Of a DNA stretch of 64,000 bases, positions 54,601 to 62,939 are shown one piece after another (position 1 is the first letter of the stretch; every line of letters starts with the position of its first letter). The notes below the pieces were generated by a model. That model searched no databases and was not told where the DNA came from. It saw nothing but the letters and a program-made list of their open reading frames with translations. Made by a program: the position numbers and the translations under genes. This stretch comes from SPJN01 sp965229935 (GTDB taxonomy: Bacteria; Pseudomonadota; Alphaproteobacteria; SPJN01), in NCBI GenBank assembly GCA_965229935.1, contig CBDDKB010000002.1, forward strand, positions 2,666,001 to 2,730,000. The letters run 5' to 3'.

Positions 54601-55787
54601 CCGGGTTGAACTTGGCAGGCTCCTACGGGGGATCACTGCTGGGCGGCGCGGCAGCATCGGGCGCGCTTGGCTCCACCCTTGCCGGGTTGGGTGTTGCCGC
54701 TGGGCCCATCGGGATCGCGCTGGGGGCATTTGCAGGTCAGGCGCTGGCCAGCGTGTTTGAAGATGAAGACTTCCCCTTCGCCTTGGCCAAGATCAAGGTG
54801 CAGGATGGTGAATTGGTGCCGGGGTTTGAACGGCGTCTTGATGGTGGCCCTATTGCCGAGGTGCGCAAGCTGCGCGATGGCCTGCTTCAGACCCTGCAAC
54901 AAACTATTGAAGGGCTGGGCGGCGTGGTCACAGGCTCAGGCGATGCGCTGACGTCTATCGGTTTTGCATCGGGCCGCACCGGGGCAATCGGCAAGGGGTT
55001 TTTCGGCGGCCATGCCGGTGGCTTTTCTGTCGGCGCATCTGTGGTCGGTGAACAAACACCCGAACGTGCTTTATCTGCGGCGCTGATCAACGCCCTGCAG
55101 CAGGGGGCGGAACGGGGCCTGATTGTCGGGCTGACCGACAGCGTGGTCACCGCCCTGAACCACATCGATGCGGCTGACCCTGAAAAGGCTGCCGCCTTGT
55201 TGGACTTCGCCCACAATTTCGACCTTGTGGTTGAGGCGATGGAAACTGGCAGCCGCGATCTAAGCGGCACCATCAAGGGCGAGGTGACGCAATCGATCCG
55301 CGCCCTGATTGCGGAGGTTGAACAGTTCCGCGCCAACACCGAAGCCAGTGGCCTTGACCTCACCCGCGCCAATACCGCGCTTGACCAGTTTGTGCAGCGT
55401 CAATTGGGGCTGATCGATAGCCAGTTGGTCGGAATCAGCGCGGTCGAACAAGGGTTGCAACGGATCGAGGCGTTGCGGGAACTGACCGACCTTGATCTTG
55501 ATCGTTTGGGGCTGACACGCTCCGGGCTTGAGGCAGGGCTTGGCACGCTTGAAGACAATCTTAAAACAGGCTTTGAAGCGGCTTTCACCGCCCCGGCGCG
55601 GGACGCGGCCCTGCTGCTTCAGGCCCAATTTGATCAGGCGCTGCGGGATGCGGCGCTGTTGGGCATCACCGATACCGGCACGCTGGGGGCGATCAGGGAT
55701 CGGTTCACAGCAGAATTTCGCGAGCTTTACGAACGGACAACAGCAGAAACCCGGAGCGCCAACGCCGCGCTTCCTCGCCGATTTTGA
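51681..55787 (+). CDS. Tail tape measure protein, C-terminus frameshifted
   Basis: 1368 residues from ATG 51681, with GGAGG at 51665 and the start overlapping the previous stop. N-terminal TP901-type tape measure core (about 85-370: 'QKTTGLTDGQIDQL', 'ALYDVAAQDVIAIATSLEQLGINPEAGATQIG'), hydrophobic segments (about 430-490 and 860-1030, Gly-rich), long coiled coils. The ending 'SANAALPRRF' looks aberrant: a plausible continuation ('FLADFERVNERL...') lies in the +1 frame from about 55771. Its length sets the tail length. Confidence 0.9.
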   Translation: MAVEQEIAVVIRATDDGFKPEVIASEEALRRLKGQADDAGAAGERSGRRFAKFGDGVASVNRRMASFDRTILTLAGVSLPLLATASIKAFATIDTGLIGVQKTTGLTDGQIDQLETRLTGLTRTLPVTLEQLLTNAQVAGQLGIKGVDDITQFASTFAQLELASNLAGEAGATALAKILGLTGETVENTDRVGAAIVQMGNNFKTTEAEIVGTAQRVAQAVALYDVAAQDVIAIATSLEQLGINPEAGATQIGLFLQNIDEALRNGGPALELIEQLTGQSRAELSDRFFGGDAVGVFKDLIDALGAVGREGGNVIGLLNQMGLEGVRAAQVIGTLSKQNGVLTDTLQQSRQAYQDNVALTEEVAAASRSFENQMKLVRSAVSEAAVTAGGELAPVLLELAGDFRDVTLAAVDSGEVKAVAQDIGDALRFVGQNLDVLEALAGGYAAARVSVLALSGATAAYNAILLANPAGLIVGAVGALAAAYLLNRDNLNLLNPTQQAYNDTLEETAPLLERINKAKNEGNQLDAQAGLAELLEQYDDAARKLASLRKELDDHPSKSAIGGGAIGFHSDARLLVQQIEILETKLTTLNDEIILAQQILNGELPAAAEETTDAVTETGEAAEKTADKADKAATSFDALTQSADSLLDSIFPLRGEADDYSATIAKLTEAHEAGAIGTALYDTAIGKLNLDLAAALAGTSNLAGATDRFALAQGRYEELVKARAEGSAELVKQLETEIITEALLAEVKKSGADIDEERLAQIAALIQQKAALAETKDEADRTLKESEKAAKQINSAFEEAARSIHRTIADEIEGALRDGVDSFDDFGDRVVGILRRMVAEQGALLIDQFVLPGLIPGFGNAGTATGIAGGVAGAGGQGAGLGGIGDLGSLVSGIQSLFTGGGLAGGSLFFNEGAGAAFGNLLNSTGLTTGLGAVPFAQAAGQLASPLGLAGGFAGSALAGLAGFNGSGNALIDTGLNLAGSYGGSLLGGAAASGALGSTLAGLGVAAGPIGIALGAFAGQALASVFEDEDFPFALAKIKVQDGELVPGFERRLDGGPIAEVRKLRDGLLQTLQQTIEGLGGVVTGSGDALTSIGFASGRTGAIGKGFFGGHAGGFSVGASVVGEQTPERALSAALINALQQGAERGLIVGLTDSVVTALNHIDAADPEKAAALLDFAHNFDLVVEAMETGSRDLSGTIKGEVTQSIRALIAEVEQFRANTEASGLDLTRANTALDQFVQRQLGLIDSQLVGISAVEQGLQRIEALRELTDLDLDRLGLTRSGLEAGLGTLEDNLKTGFEAAFTAPARDAALLLQAQFDQALRDAALLGITDTGTLGAIRDRFTAEFRELYERTTAETRSANAALPRRF

Positions 55788-56334
55788 ACGGGTCAATGAG
55801 CGCCTGTCCGCCTTTCGTGATGACCTACTGTTTGATCAAAGTCTGACCGCCCTATCAGGCACCGAACAATTGGCCGAAGCGCGCGCCCGGTTTGACGATG
55901 TCCAGCGTCGCGCGCGGCTTGGTGATCTTGAGGCACTGGACGCCCTGCCGGAAGCAGGACGGTTACTGCTTGACCTAAGCAAAGCCTTCAATGCCGACAC
56001 GTCTGCATTTTTCGATGATCGCAGCTTTGTGGTCGATGCGCTTGAGGCGGCCACCACCGTTACGGAAAACCAGACCGACCGGCTGACCACCAGCATTGAA
56101 ATTGATCAGCAGCAACTAACGACCTTGGAAGAAATCCGCGATGCGCTTTTGGACGGCAATGCCCGCACCCAAGGGGCAGGCCCGTCAGATGCGTTCGAGG
56201 CTGAGTTGATCGCCCTTGCCGAACAGCAGGCTGACCTGCGTCAGCAGATCGCCAACGGCCAGACACAATCACGTCAGCAGATGGATGACTTGCTGGAGGA
56301 AATCCGGCAATTGCGACGGGAGGGCAGCGCATGA
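55771..56334 (+). pseudogene. Detached C-terminal part of tape measure protein
   Basis: About 187 codons in the +1 frame relative to the tape measure gene, with no ATG, GTG or ribosome binding site near its beginning. Content ('RFLADFERVNERLSAFRDDL', 'RARLGDLEALDALPEAGRLLLDLSKAFNA', terminal coiled coil) is the kind of sequence that ends tape measure proteins. Removing one base near 55769 would restore a single protein of about 1550 residues. Either a real inactivating mutation, a sequencing error, or an unusual +1 shift. Its end overlaps the next gene by 4 bases. Confidence 0.65.
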
Positions 56335-57872
56335 GCAACAAGCCCTTGATCACCCCCTTGATCACTTTGGCCGAGATTGACGCCTATGATCCGATCAGCG
56401 AACGGGTTCGCGCGCTTTACTTCTCTGATCGCAGCTTTTCGACCAATGCTGCCGACGTGCCCTCGCACCGGTCTGTGGAGGGGCGGCTGTTGCGCCCTGC
56501 CAGCTTTTCGCGCCGCGCATTTTCTCGCGGTGTGACCGGACGGGCCGAGACAGGCTTTGGCGCAATTGAGCTGAACAATAAGGACAGCGCGCTCTTGCCT
56601 TTGCTGACCCTTGGTTTTGATGGCCGTCAGGTCATCGTCCGTCAGTTCCGTCGACCTGACTGTGTTGGCCCGCGCACCACGCCCTTGTTGAAGGCGCAGG
56701 TTACCGCGGTCAGCGCTAATGCCGACCGGATCAGGCTGGAGCTTGGCTCCGCCCTTGGCCCCATGACCGACCCTGTCAGCGATGTGCGGTTTGATGGATC
56801 AGGCGGCGCGGAAGGCACAGACCTTGCCGGAACCTTGAAGCCCTTGGTCTTTGGCCAGGTGCGCAATTGCCCCGCCATTCTGGTTGACCCGGCCACGCAT
56901 CTTTATCAGCTGTGTGACAATAGCGCGTTTATCGATGCGGTTTATGCCGGTGGCGTTCCGCTTGGCGGCGGCACCCATTGGCCTGATCTTGCCACGCTTC
57001 AGGGCGCTGGCCCTGTGGCGGGGACTTACGACTGGTCGAGCAGCGCCGAAGGTACATTTTTCAAATTGCCAACGCGGCCAGACTTTGATCTGGCAGTTGA
57101 TGCGACCGAAGGCGATCTGCCCTTCAGCCGCACAATCGCCCGCCTGTTTGAACGTGTCGCCATCCGTGCGGGTATCGGAGCGAAAGAAATCGCGGCAGGT
57201 GATCTGTCACAGGCTGACTTTGTGGCGGGCTATCAGGGCGGGCTTTATATCGGCACCGAAGGTATGCGGCTTGACGATGCCTTGACCCGGCTGGCCCGGT
57301 CCATCGGCGCGGCATGGTTCGTCGATGCGCAAGGTGTTTTACGCCTGCAGGTGCTGGACCTTCCGGGCGACCGCTATGACGTTCATCTTGATGATGTCAG
57401 CCTGCTTGACTGGTCGGTGGCCGTCACAGGCCCGACCGGGCGCGGTGTGCCGGTGCGCGAAGTGTCGGTCCAGTATGGCCGGGCCGAGGTGACGCAATCT
57501 GACAGCAGTTTGGCGGGCGGTGCGTCTGACGTTCAGCGTAGCTTTGTGGCCACTCAAACCCGTGCCGCGATCAGCCAAGATGTTGATGTTTTGCTGGCCC
57601 ATCCGACAGCAGAACGTTTGGTGGTGGAGACGCAACTGGTCACTGAGGCTGAGGCGACGGATTTGGCCGCCGCCTTGATGGTGCTGCATGGCCGTGTCCG
57701 CCGCCTCGTGCGGTTTGCCCTGCCGGTGGGCGATGAGGCAAGCGCGCTTGAGATCGGTTCAGTTGTGGAGATCAACCTGCCGGTGCGTCTGGAACAGTGC
57801 CGCCGTTACCGGATCATCGGCGTGCAGCCGCAGCTCGATCAGGGCCGCATCCGGTTTGAGGCTTGGGGTTAA
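56331..57872 (+). CDS. Tail tip/distal tail protein
   Basis: 513 residues. Starts 'YDPISERVRALYFSDRSFSTN' and contains a hub-like 'EVSVQYGRAEVTQSDSSLAGGASDVQRSFVATQT' region. Order after the tape measure indicates a distal tail or baseplate hub protein. No enzymatic motif seen. ATG overlaps the end of the frameshifted tape measure reading frame. Confidence 0.7.
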   Translation: MSNKPLITPLITLAEIDAYDPISERVRALYFSDRSFSTNAADVPSHRSVEGRLLRPASFSRRAFSRGVTGRAETGFGAIELNNKDSALLPLLTLGFDGRQVIVRQFRRPDCVGPRTTPLLKAQVTAVSANADRIRLELGSALGPMTDPVSDVRFDGSGGAEGTDLAGTLKPLVFGQVRNCPAILVDPATHLYQLCDNSAFIDAVYAGGVPLGGGTHWPDLATLQGAGPVAGTYDWSSSAEGTFFKLPTRPDFDLAVDATEGDLPFSRTIARLFERVAIRAGIGAKEIAAGDLSQADFVAGYQGGLYIGTEGMRLDDALTRLARSIGAAWFVDAQGVLRLQVLDLPGDRYDVHLDDVSLLDWSVAVTGPTGRGVPVREVSVQYGRAEVTQSDSSLAGGASDVQRSFVATQTRAAISQDVDVLLAHPTAERLVVETQLVTEAEATDLAAALMVLHGRVRRLVRFALPVGDEASALEIGSVVEINLPVRLEQCRRYRIIGVQPQLDQGRIRFEAWG

Positions 57873-57891
57873 AGGGGGCTTAGGGGACAAG

Positions 57892-58761
57892 ATGGCTACC
57901 AGTTCAACGCGCAATGTGATCTTCGCCCATCCCAATCATGCGGACACGGCCAGCCTGTCAGGGGGCGATTGGCGGGCGCGCCTGCCGCGCTGTCATTTGG
58001 CCAATCGTTTTTTGGGGCAGGTTGCGCGCACCAACGGGCTTGATCCTGCCGCGATGGTGATCGACGCGGATCTGGGTGCGCCCAAGACAGTGCGGGTCGT
58101 GGCGCTGTTGGCCCACAATGGGACGGCCACCGGCAGCGCGCGCATCACCGCCTCTGACAGTGATGATTTCGCCACCCTGAAATATGACAGCGGCGCAACC
58201 GATCTGTGGCCCACCGTCTTTACCCCCGGCACGGTCGAGTGGGAGGAAGACAGTTTCTGGCTGGGCGTTCCTGAAGCGGCCATCCGCGAAGCCTATCCCG
58301 CGCTCTTTATTCACATTCTGCCTGAAGGTGTCGTCGCCCGGCATTGGCGGGTGGAGATTGCCGATGACGCCAACCCGGACGGCTATTTTGAAGCGGGGCG
58401 GCTGATCCTGTCGCCGGGCTGGCAACCTTTGATGAATTACAGCATCGGCTGGACCATCGGCGTGGTTGATCCCTCAAGCGGGCTTGAATCAATCGGCGGG
58501 GCCGAACATTTCGAGCTGCGCCCGACCTTCAGGCGCGTGCGGATCGCGCTTGAGCATTTGACCGAGCAGGAAGGCTGGGAGCGTGCCTTTGACCTGACGC
58601 AGGTGCTGGGCCGCGTCGGTGAAGTGTTCGTCGTTCTTGACCCGGACGATGCGCGCAATTTGCAGCGCCAGTCACTGCTGGCCCGGCTTGACCCGAATGA
58701 GCTGCGCCACCCGCGCGGACGCAAACAGATGGCCTTCACGCTCAAGGAAGTTGTGAAATAG
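57892..58761 (+). CDS. Tail tip-associated structural protein
   Basis: 289 residues from ATG 57892 (preceded by GGGGAC); open sequence upstream overlaps the preceding gene in another frame and is rejected. Beta-rich, with 'RVVALLAHNGTATGSARITASDSDDF' and 'RHWRVEIADDANPDGYFEAGRLILSPGW', a carbohydrate-binding-module-like jelly roll. Likely part of the tail tip, possibly with glycan contact. Confidence 0.65.
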   Translation: MATSSTRNVIFAHPNHADTASLSGGDWRARLPRCHLANRFLGQVARTNGLDPAAMVIDADLGAPKTVRVVALLAHNGTATGSARITASDSDDFATLKYDSGATDLWPTVFTPGTVEWEEDSFWLGVPEAAIREAYPALFIHILPEGVVARHWRVEIADDANPDGYFEAGRLILSPGWQPLMNYSIGWTIGVVDPSSGLESIGGAEHFELRPTFRRVRIALEHLTEQEGWERAFDLTQVLGRVGEVFVVLDPDDARNLQRQSLLARLDPNELRHPRGRKQMAFTLKEVVK

Positions 58762-58771
58762 GAGACCCCAA

Positions 58772-60094
58772 ATGGCTTACACCCAACCTGAAACAGATGC
58801 GCTGGACCGGCTCGCCAATTTTTATAACGGCAATGCGTTTGATGCTGGCACCAATCCGGGCGGCATGGCAGAAGGCGGCCACCGGCAGAATTTTGATCCA
58901 TCCCTGAAGGACGCGGCCACAATCGGCGCAGCGATTGCCCGCATCATCACAGAGGTCGATGCCCCTGACCTGCGTGTCCGGTCAAACCAGTTCCGCAAGC
59001 GGTTTTTAGGCGCGCTGGCTGCGGCCCCGACCGAAGATGGTAATGGCGATCCGGTGTCTGAAGGCGCGCTCTATTGGGATTTGGGGCTGACCGCCTTTCG
59101 CGTGTGGAACGGGACGAACTGGGTCGCGCCCGTGGCGGGCGCTGCCGACTATGTCCCTGAAAGCGGCGGCACGTTCACTGGCCCGGTTGTTCTACAAGGC
59201 GGCGCGACCGGCGATTTGACGGGCGATGTCACAGGCAATGTGGATGGTAACATCACCGGCAATGCTGGCGGCAATGCGGCGACGGCCAGCAAATGGCAGA
59301 CCGCGCGCACACTCACCCTGACAGGTGGGGCAACCGGCAATGTCAGCCTTGATGGCAGCGCCAACAAAAGCCTGAATGTCACCATCACAAACAACAGCCA
59401 TAACCACACGCTGGCCAACATCACAAACGCCGGGTCGATGGCTGGGCAGAACAAAACCAATGTCGATATTGATGGCGGGGCCATCGACAATACGGCCATC
59501 GGTCAAGCAACGCCGAAGGCAGGTAAATTTACCGCCCTTGAAGGCACCGCGCTGACAGTGACCAGCATTGCTGGCGCTGTTGTGCCCACCCAACCGCAGG
59601 CAGAAAACGGCACACGCAATGATCTGGCCATGACGCCATTGGCGACGGCCCTCTATCTCAACAAGTTCCTGACCGACCTGCCGGTGTTGAGCTTGCGCTG
59701 GGATGGCCAGTTCACAGGCACAACCGATGTGGTCAAGACGGGTGGCGCGATCAGCAATATTCACGCAACGGCGACCAGCGGCTTTTCGTGGAACAATGCG
59801 AATGGCTACACGCAGGTGCCCGAGGACGGTCTCTATGAAGTGACCGCGTCGCTTTACGGCTCAAACAGCGCCATTTTTAATTTTGCGTTTGAAGCCAGCG
59901 CCACGACAGGGTTCGCCGCGCTGACAGTTGATGAGCCGTTCACATTTGCCGGGTTCCACGGCACCTTCAAATTGTTGCTGAACCTGACCAAGGATGACTA
60001 TTTCCGCCTGCGCTGGCTTGGCCCGGCTGGCTCCAACGATACGAACAACACCTATGCCTTAACCCTCAACTGGCTAAGGCCGAAAACCGCATGA
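58772..60094 (+). CDS. Tail fibre protein
   Basis: 440 residues. N-terminal attachment region, then short beta repeats ('GDLTGDVTGNVDGNITGNAGGNAATASKW' region) as found in trimeric fibre shafts, 'NNSHNHTLANITNAG' (a His-rich fibre motif) and a C-terminal beta domain ('YEVTASLYGSNSAIFNFAFEAS'). It should bind the host surface. Confidence 0.82.
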   Translation: MAYTQPETDALDRLANFYNGNAFDAGTNPGGMAEGGHRQNFDPSLKDAATIGAAIARIITEVDAPDLRVRSNQFRKRFLGALAAAPTEDGNGDPVSEGALYWDLGLTAFRVWNGTNWVAPVAGAADYVPESGGTFTGPVVLQGGATGDLTGDVTGNVDGNITGNAGGNAATASKWQTARTLTLTGGATGNVSLDGSANKSLNVTITNNSHNHTLANITNAGSMAGQNKTNVDIDGGAIDNTAIGQATPKAGKFTALEGTALTVTSIAGAVVPTQPQAENGTRNDLAMTPLATALYLNKFLTDLPVLSLRWDGQFTGTTDVVKTGGAISNIHATATSGFSWNNANGYTQVPEDGLYEVTASLYGSNSAIFNFAFEASATTGFAALTVDEPFTFAGFHGTFKLLLNLTKDDYFRLRWLGPAGSNDTNNTYALTLNWLRPKTA

Positions 60095-60144
60095 TGGCCG
60101 TGTGTGACAGCAAGGTGAAATCAGGCGGTGTTCGTTTGATGTGC

Positions 60145-60271
60145 GCCCCGTTAGCAGACGGGGCTTGGGGCGCGGCAACGCCCCAAACGCGGGAGCAACG
60201 CCCGCACACTTGTGCCTTGGTCGACCTTCGGCCATCGCACGCCTGTCCCGCCACTCCCTCGAAGGAGCGGG
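60145..60271 (+). other. Cluster of five hairpins, candidate structured RNA
   Basis: Consecutive stems: GCCCCGT/ACGGGGC (60145-60164), TTGGGGCG/CGCCCCAA (60165-60186), GCGGG/CCCGC (60189-60205), GTGC..TGGTCGA / TCGGCCA..GCAC with a symmetric 2x2 internal loop (60212-60240), and CCCG..CTCC/GGAG.CGGG (60247-60271). It fills the gap between the tail fibre and methyltransferase genes. An in-frame upstream extension of the methyltransferase also runs through it, but the paired structure suggests untranslated RNA. Confidence 0.5.
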
Positions 60272-60291
60272 GCCGATTTGAAAGCAACCCA

Positions 60292-61110
60292 ATGGCTCAG
60301 TCAAAGGAAAACCGCCCTATCGCAAAACCCATCGCCCCCTATGTGGGGGGCAAGCGCAATCTGGCCGCACGCCTTGTGGAGCGCATCGACGCTGTGCCCC
60401 ACAAAATCTATGCCGAACCATTCGTCGGCATGGGGGGCGTATTCCTGCGCCGCACTGAGGTGCCGCAACTTGAAGTGATCAATGACGGCCAGAAAGATGT
60501 CGCTACCCTGTTTCGCATCCTGCAGCGGCACTATCCGCAGTTTTTAGAGACTTTGCGCTTTCAGGTGACAAGCAGGACCGAGTTTAATCGGCTGGCCAGA
60601 ACCGATCCTGACACGCTGACTGATTTGGAACGGGCAGCGCGCTTTTTGTATCTGCAACGGACCAGTTTCGGCGGCAAGGTTGAAGGGCGCAGCTTTGGCG
60701 TTGATAAAACCCGCGCCCGGTTCAACCTGACGGACCTTGAACCCTTGCTGGCCGATCTGCACGAACGGCTTGCCGGTGTGGTCATCGAATGTCTTGATTT
60801 TGAACAGTTCCTGACCCGCTATGACGCGCCCGGTGCCCTGTTCTTTTGTGATCCGCCCTATTGGGGCAGCGAGACCTATTACGGCCCGCAATTTGCCCGT
60901 GCTGATTTCGCCCGTCTTAGCGACGCCCTGAAGGCGCTCAAGGGTCGTTTTATCCTGACCTTGAACGATGTGCCCGAGGTGCGCGACCTGTTCAGTTGGG
61001 CCGAGATTGAGGCCGTCGACACAACCTATTCGCTGGGCAAGAGCAACACAAAAAAGGTTGGGGAACTGATCATCTCATCGCCAGCCACCAAACGCAAAAG
61101 GAGGCGCTGA
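60292..61110 (+). CDS. D12-class DNA adenine-N6 methyltransferase (Dam-like)
   Basis: 272 residues from ATG 60292; the family normally starts close to 'PIAPYVGGKRNLA' (motif X), which argues against the longer in-frame start at 60091. 'AEPFVGMGGVFLR' is motif I (SAM binding) and 'FFCDPPYWG' motif IV (catalytic DPPY). It methylates adenine in a short site, probably protecting phage DNA from host restriction, a role filled by mom at a similar position in Mu. No cognate nuclease is encoded. Confidence 0.9.
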   Translation: MAQSKENRPIAKPIAPYVGGKRNLAARLVERIDAVPHKIYAEPFVGMGGVFLRRTEVPQLEVINDGQKDVATLFRILQRHYPQFLETLRFQVTSRTEFNRLARTDPDTLTDLERAARFLYLQRTSFGGKVEGRSFGVDKTRARFNLTDLEPLLADLHERLAGVVIECLDFEQFLTRYDAPGALFFCDPPYWGSETYYGPQFARADFARLSDALKALKGRFILTLNDVPEVRDLFSWAEIEAVDTTYSLGKSNTKKVGELIISSPATKRKRRR

Positions 61111-61532
61111 TGGCCGATTCCAATGAACCGCTGAAACTATGGCAGGGGCTGGCCGAAACATGGTGCTTTGTCATCGGCCAAGAAGGCAGCGACGTGGATG
61201 CGGATGGGCTGCCGGTCGTCCGCGAAGATTTGAGCAACGCCGATGTCTGGTTTGTCGCCGCTGAAACCGAAGGGGCGTCACGGCTGATCTATCTGACCAG
61301 CATAGGCGGCGGCGCGCCGATCAGCATCGACGGCCCGCAAGGGGAAATCACGGTCGATGTCAGCCCTGACGATACCAGCGACCTTGACCTTGCCGGTGCA
61401 GGCGCATGCGGCCAGACCCCACGGCTTGACCTTGTCTGGCAACTGATCATCCAGCGGCCCGGAGACGAGCCGCGCATGGGCGATTATGGTGACCTCCACG
61501 TGCTTGCCGCGATCAGCACGGACGCGCCCTGA
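61110..61532 (+). CDS. Hypothetical tail-region protein
   Basis: 140 residues, coupled to both neighbours by one-base overlaps. Beta-rich: 'ETWCFVIGQEGSDVDADGLPVVREDLSNADVWFVAA' and 'LVWQLIIQRPGDEPRMGDYGDLHVLAAI'. No family recognised. Small acidic proteins here are often fibre-associated or tail-tip accessory proteins such as BppU-like N-terminal domains. Confidence 0.6.
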   Translation: MADSNEPLKLWQGLAETWCFVIGQEGSDVDADGLPVVREDLSNADVWFVAAETEGASRLIYLTSIGGGAPISIDGPQGEITVDVSPDDTSDLDLAGAGACGQTPRLDLVWQLIIQRPGDEPRMGDYGDLHVLAAISTDAP

Positions 61533-62821
61533 TGCCACTTAGCCAGGACAAAACCATTATTCGTGTCCTGACAAAGCGTGCCCGTGTGGCACGGCCAGAA
61601 AAGCTGCGCCATGTGCTGAAGGTGACCGAACCGATAGCGGTTGAAACTGAACGGCGGGTGCGGGTGATCAGCCGCTGTAAGGTTGGCCCGCCCGGCGCGC
61701 CGCCAAGCCTGCAGGACAATGGCGACGGCACCATCACGATCTTCACCACCGAAGAAAGCGTAACCTTCCCCAAAGGCGCGCGGGTTGAGTTTGTGGTCGA
61801 TGACCCGGCCAACTTTGTCAGCGCGGAGCTGGGCGATGTCGCCATCGACACAAACGGCTGGTATATCTGGCAACTGGAAGCGTCGGGCTGGGTCTATCAT
61901 GGCCAGATCAAAGGGGCCAAGGGCGACAAGGGCGACCCCGCCGCGCCGCCCGGCGTCACCAACAATGGCGATGGTACCTACACGATCACCAACGGCCTGC
62001 CGCTTGGCCATCCTGACTATGCCGAGGTGACGGTCAGCAATGGCGCTGACGGCCAGCGCGGGTCGCTCATCCTGCGTGGGCAGGCTGATCCGCAGCCGAG
62101 CGACGGGCTTGAGAATGATTGGTGGATCAACACGTCGAACTGGCACTATTGGCACAAAACTGATCAGGGCTGGGTTGATCTTGGGCCATTGGTGCGCCTG
62201 ACCCTGCCTCAGCATGTCAGACTGACGACCCAGAACGATGTCTTTGTCGCCCCGGTCACCGGCGTCTACAAGTTCACGCTCAAGGGCAAGGGCGGCAATG
62301 GCCGTTCATTCGACGGGCTGTTGTCTACGGGCGGCGGTGGTGGCGGTGGTGGCCGTGCGGTTCTGTGGCTGTTTTTGGAGGCAGGCGATCAGGTGCCCTT
62401 CAACGTCGCGCAGGCGGTTGGTGAGGTGACATGGTGCATGACCGATCAGGATGCGTGGGCAACGTCAGGCGCGTCCGCTCCGGCCAACCACGGCCCCGGT
62501 GAGCCGGGTGAAGGTGGCGGCCTGTTGGTGCAGGAAAAGAGCAGGGGCGGCTGGGGCGGGCCGGGCCAGCTTTCTTTGGCCAATGTCGGGTTCCTGACCC
62601 TAAACCTGTCAGCCGATGGTGGGTATGGCGGGGCAGAGCCGGAACATGGCACATGTGTGCCGGGGGGCAACAATACGCGCTTCAACGGCTATGACGGGGA
62701 AGAACCGGGCCAAGGTGGCAGCGGGTCAGCCCGCCCACCGACAGGCGGTTCAATTCCGGGCGGTCTGGGCGCTAATGGGCGGATCGATGTCGACTATTGG
62801 GAGACGCCATTGGCCGTCTAA
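61532..62821 (+). CDS. Collagen-like, glycine-rich tail adhesin
   Basis: 429 residues. A short collagen-like segment ('GAKGDKGDPAAPPG', about 128-142) and 'DNGDGTITIFT' repeats precede a beta segment and a strongly glycine-rich C-terminus ('STGGGGGGGGRAVLW', 'GEPGEGGGLL', 'GQGGSGS', about 260-425), like polyglycine-helix adhesins on tail fibre tips. It probably determines host receptor choice. It is the last gene of the prophage; the right end follows 107 bp later. Confidence 0.75.
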   Translation: MPLSQDKTIIRVLTKRARVARPEKLRHVLKVTEPIAVETERRVRVISRCKVGPPGAPPSLQDNGDGTITIFTTEESVTFPKGARVEFVVDDPANFVSAELGDVAIDTNGWYIWQLEASGWVYHGQIKGAKGDKGDPAAPPGVTNNGDGTYTITNGLPLGHPDYAEVTVSNGADGQRGSLILRGQADPQPSDGLENDWWINTSNWHYWHKTDQGWVDLGPLVRLTLPQHVRLTTQNDVFVAPVTGVYKFTLKGKGGNGRSFDGLLSTGGGGGGGGRAVLWLFLEAGDQVPFNVAQAVGEVTWCMTDQDAWATSGASAPANHGPGEPGEGGGLLVQEKSRGGWGGPGQLSLANVGFLTLNLSADGGYGGAEPEHGTCVPGGNNTRFNGYDGEEPGQGGSGSARPPTGGSIPGGLGANGRIDVDYWETPLAV

Positions 62822-62878
62822 GCTGCGCCTCAAACACGGCTAAACAGCCCTTAATTGGCCAATTGATGAAAAACCAAA

Positions 62879-62928
62879 CCACTGCAGATAATTCTGTCCG
62901 ACACTGCAATTAATGATGTCGCGCTACA
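62879..62928 (-). promoter_or_regulatory. Prophage right end with transposase sites R1 and R2
   Basis: Read inward from 62928: TGTA, then GACATCATTAATTGCAGTG (R1) at the same offset as L1, and GACAGAATTATCTGCAGTG (R2) exactly 22 bp further. R2 differs from L1 at only a few positions. Confidence 0.85.
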
Positions 62929-62933
62929 CCCAT
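62929..62933. repeat. Target-site duplication, right copy
   Basis: CCCAT directly after the terminal TACA of the prophage, equal to 27895-27899. Confidence 0.9.
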
Positions 62934-62939
62934 ATAGAT

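Larger units (their letters stand above)
27900..62928. mobile_element. Mu-like transposable prophage, 35,029 bp
   Basis: Ends read TGTA...TACA, flanked by CCCAT duplications. The first 28 bp of each end (right end in reverse complement) align in register with GACAnnrTTAwyTGCAsTr, and a second right-end copy is exactly 22 bp further in. Gene order is Mu-like: repressor, Ner, transposase A, ATPase B, Gam, GemA, Mor, lysis, terminase, portal, F, I/scaffold, capsid, tail. The tail genes include no sheath, so a siphovirus morphology as in RcapMu- and B3-like phages is expected. All core genes look intact except the tape measure. Confidence 0.95.

Noticed and set aside
60091..60291. A longer N-terminus for the adenine methyltransferase
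   Set aside because: The added 67 residues have no family match, cross a run of hairpins, and motif X normally lies close to the start.
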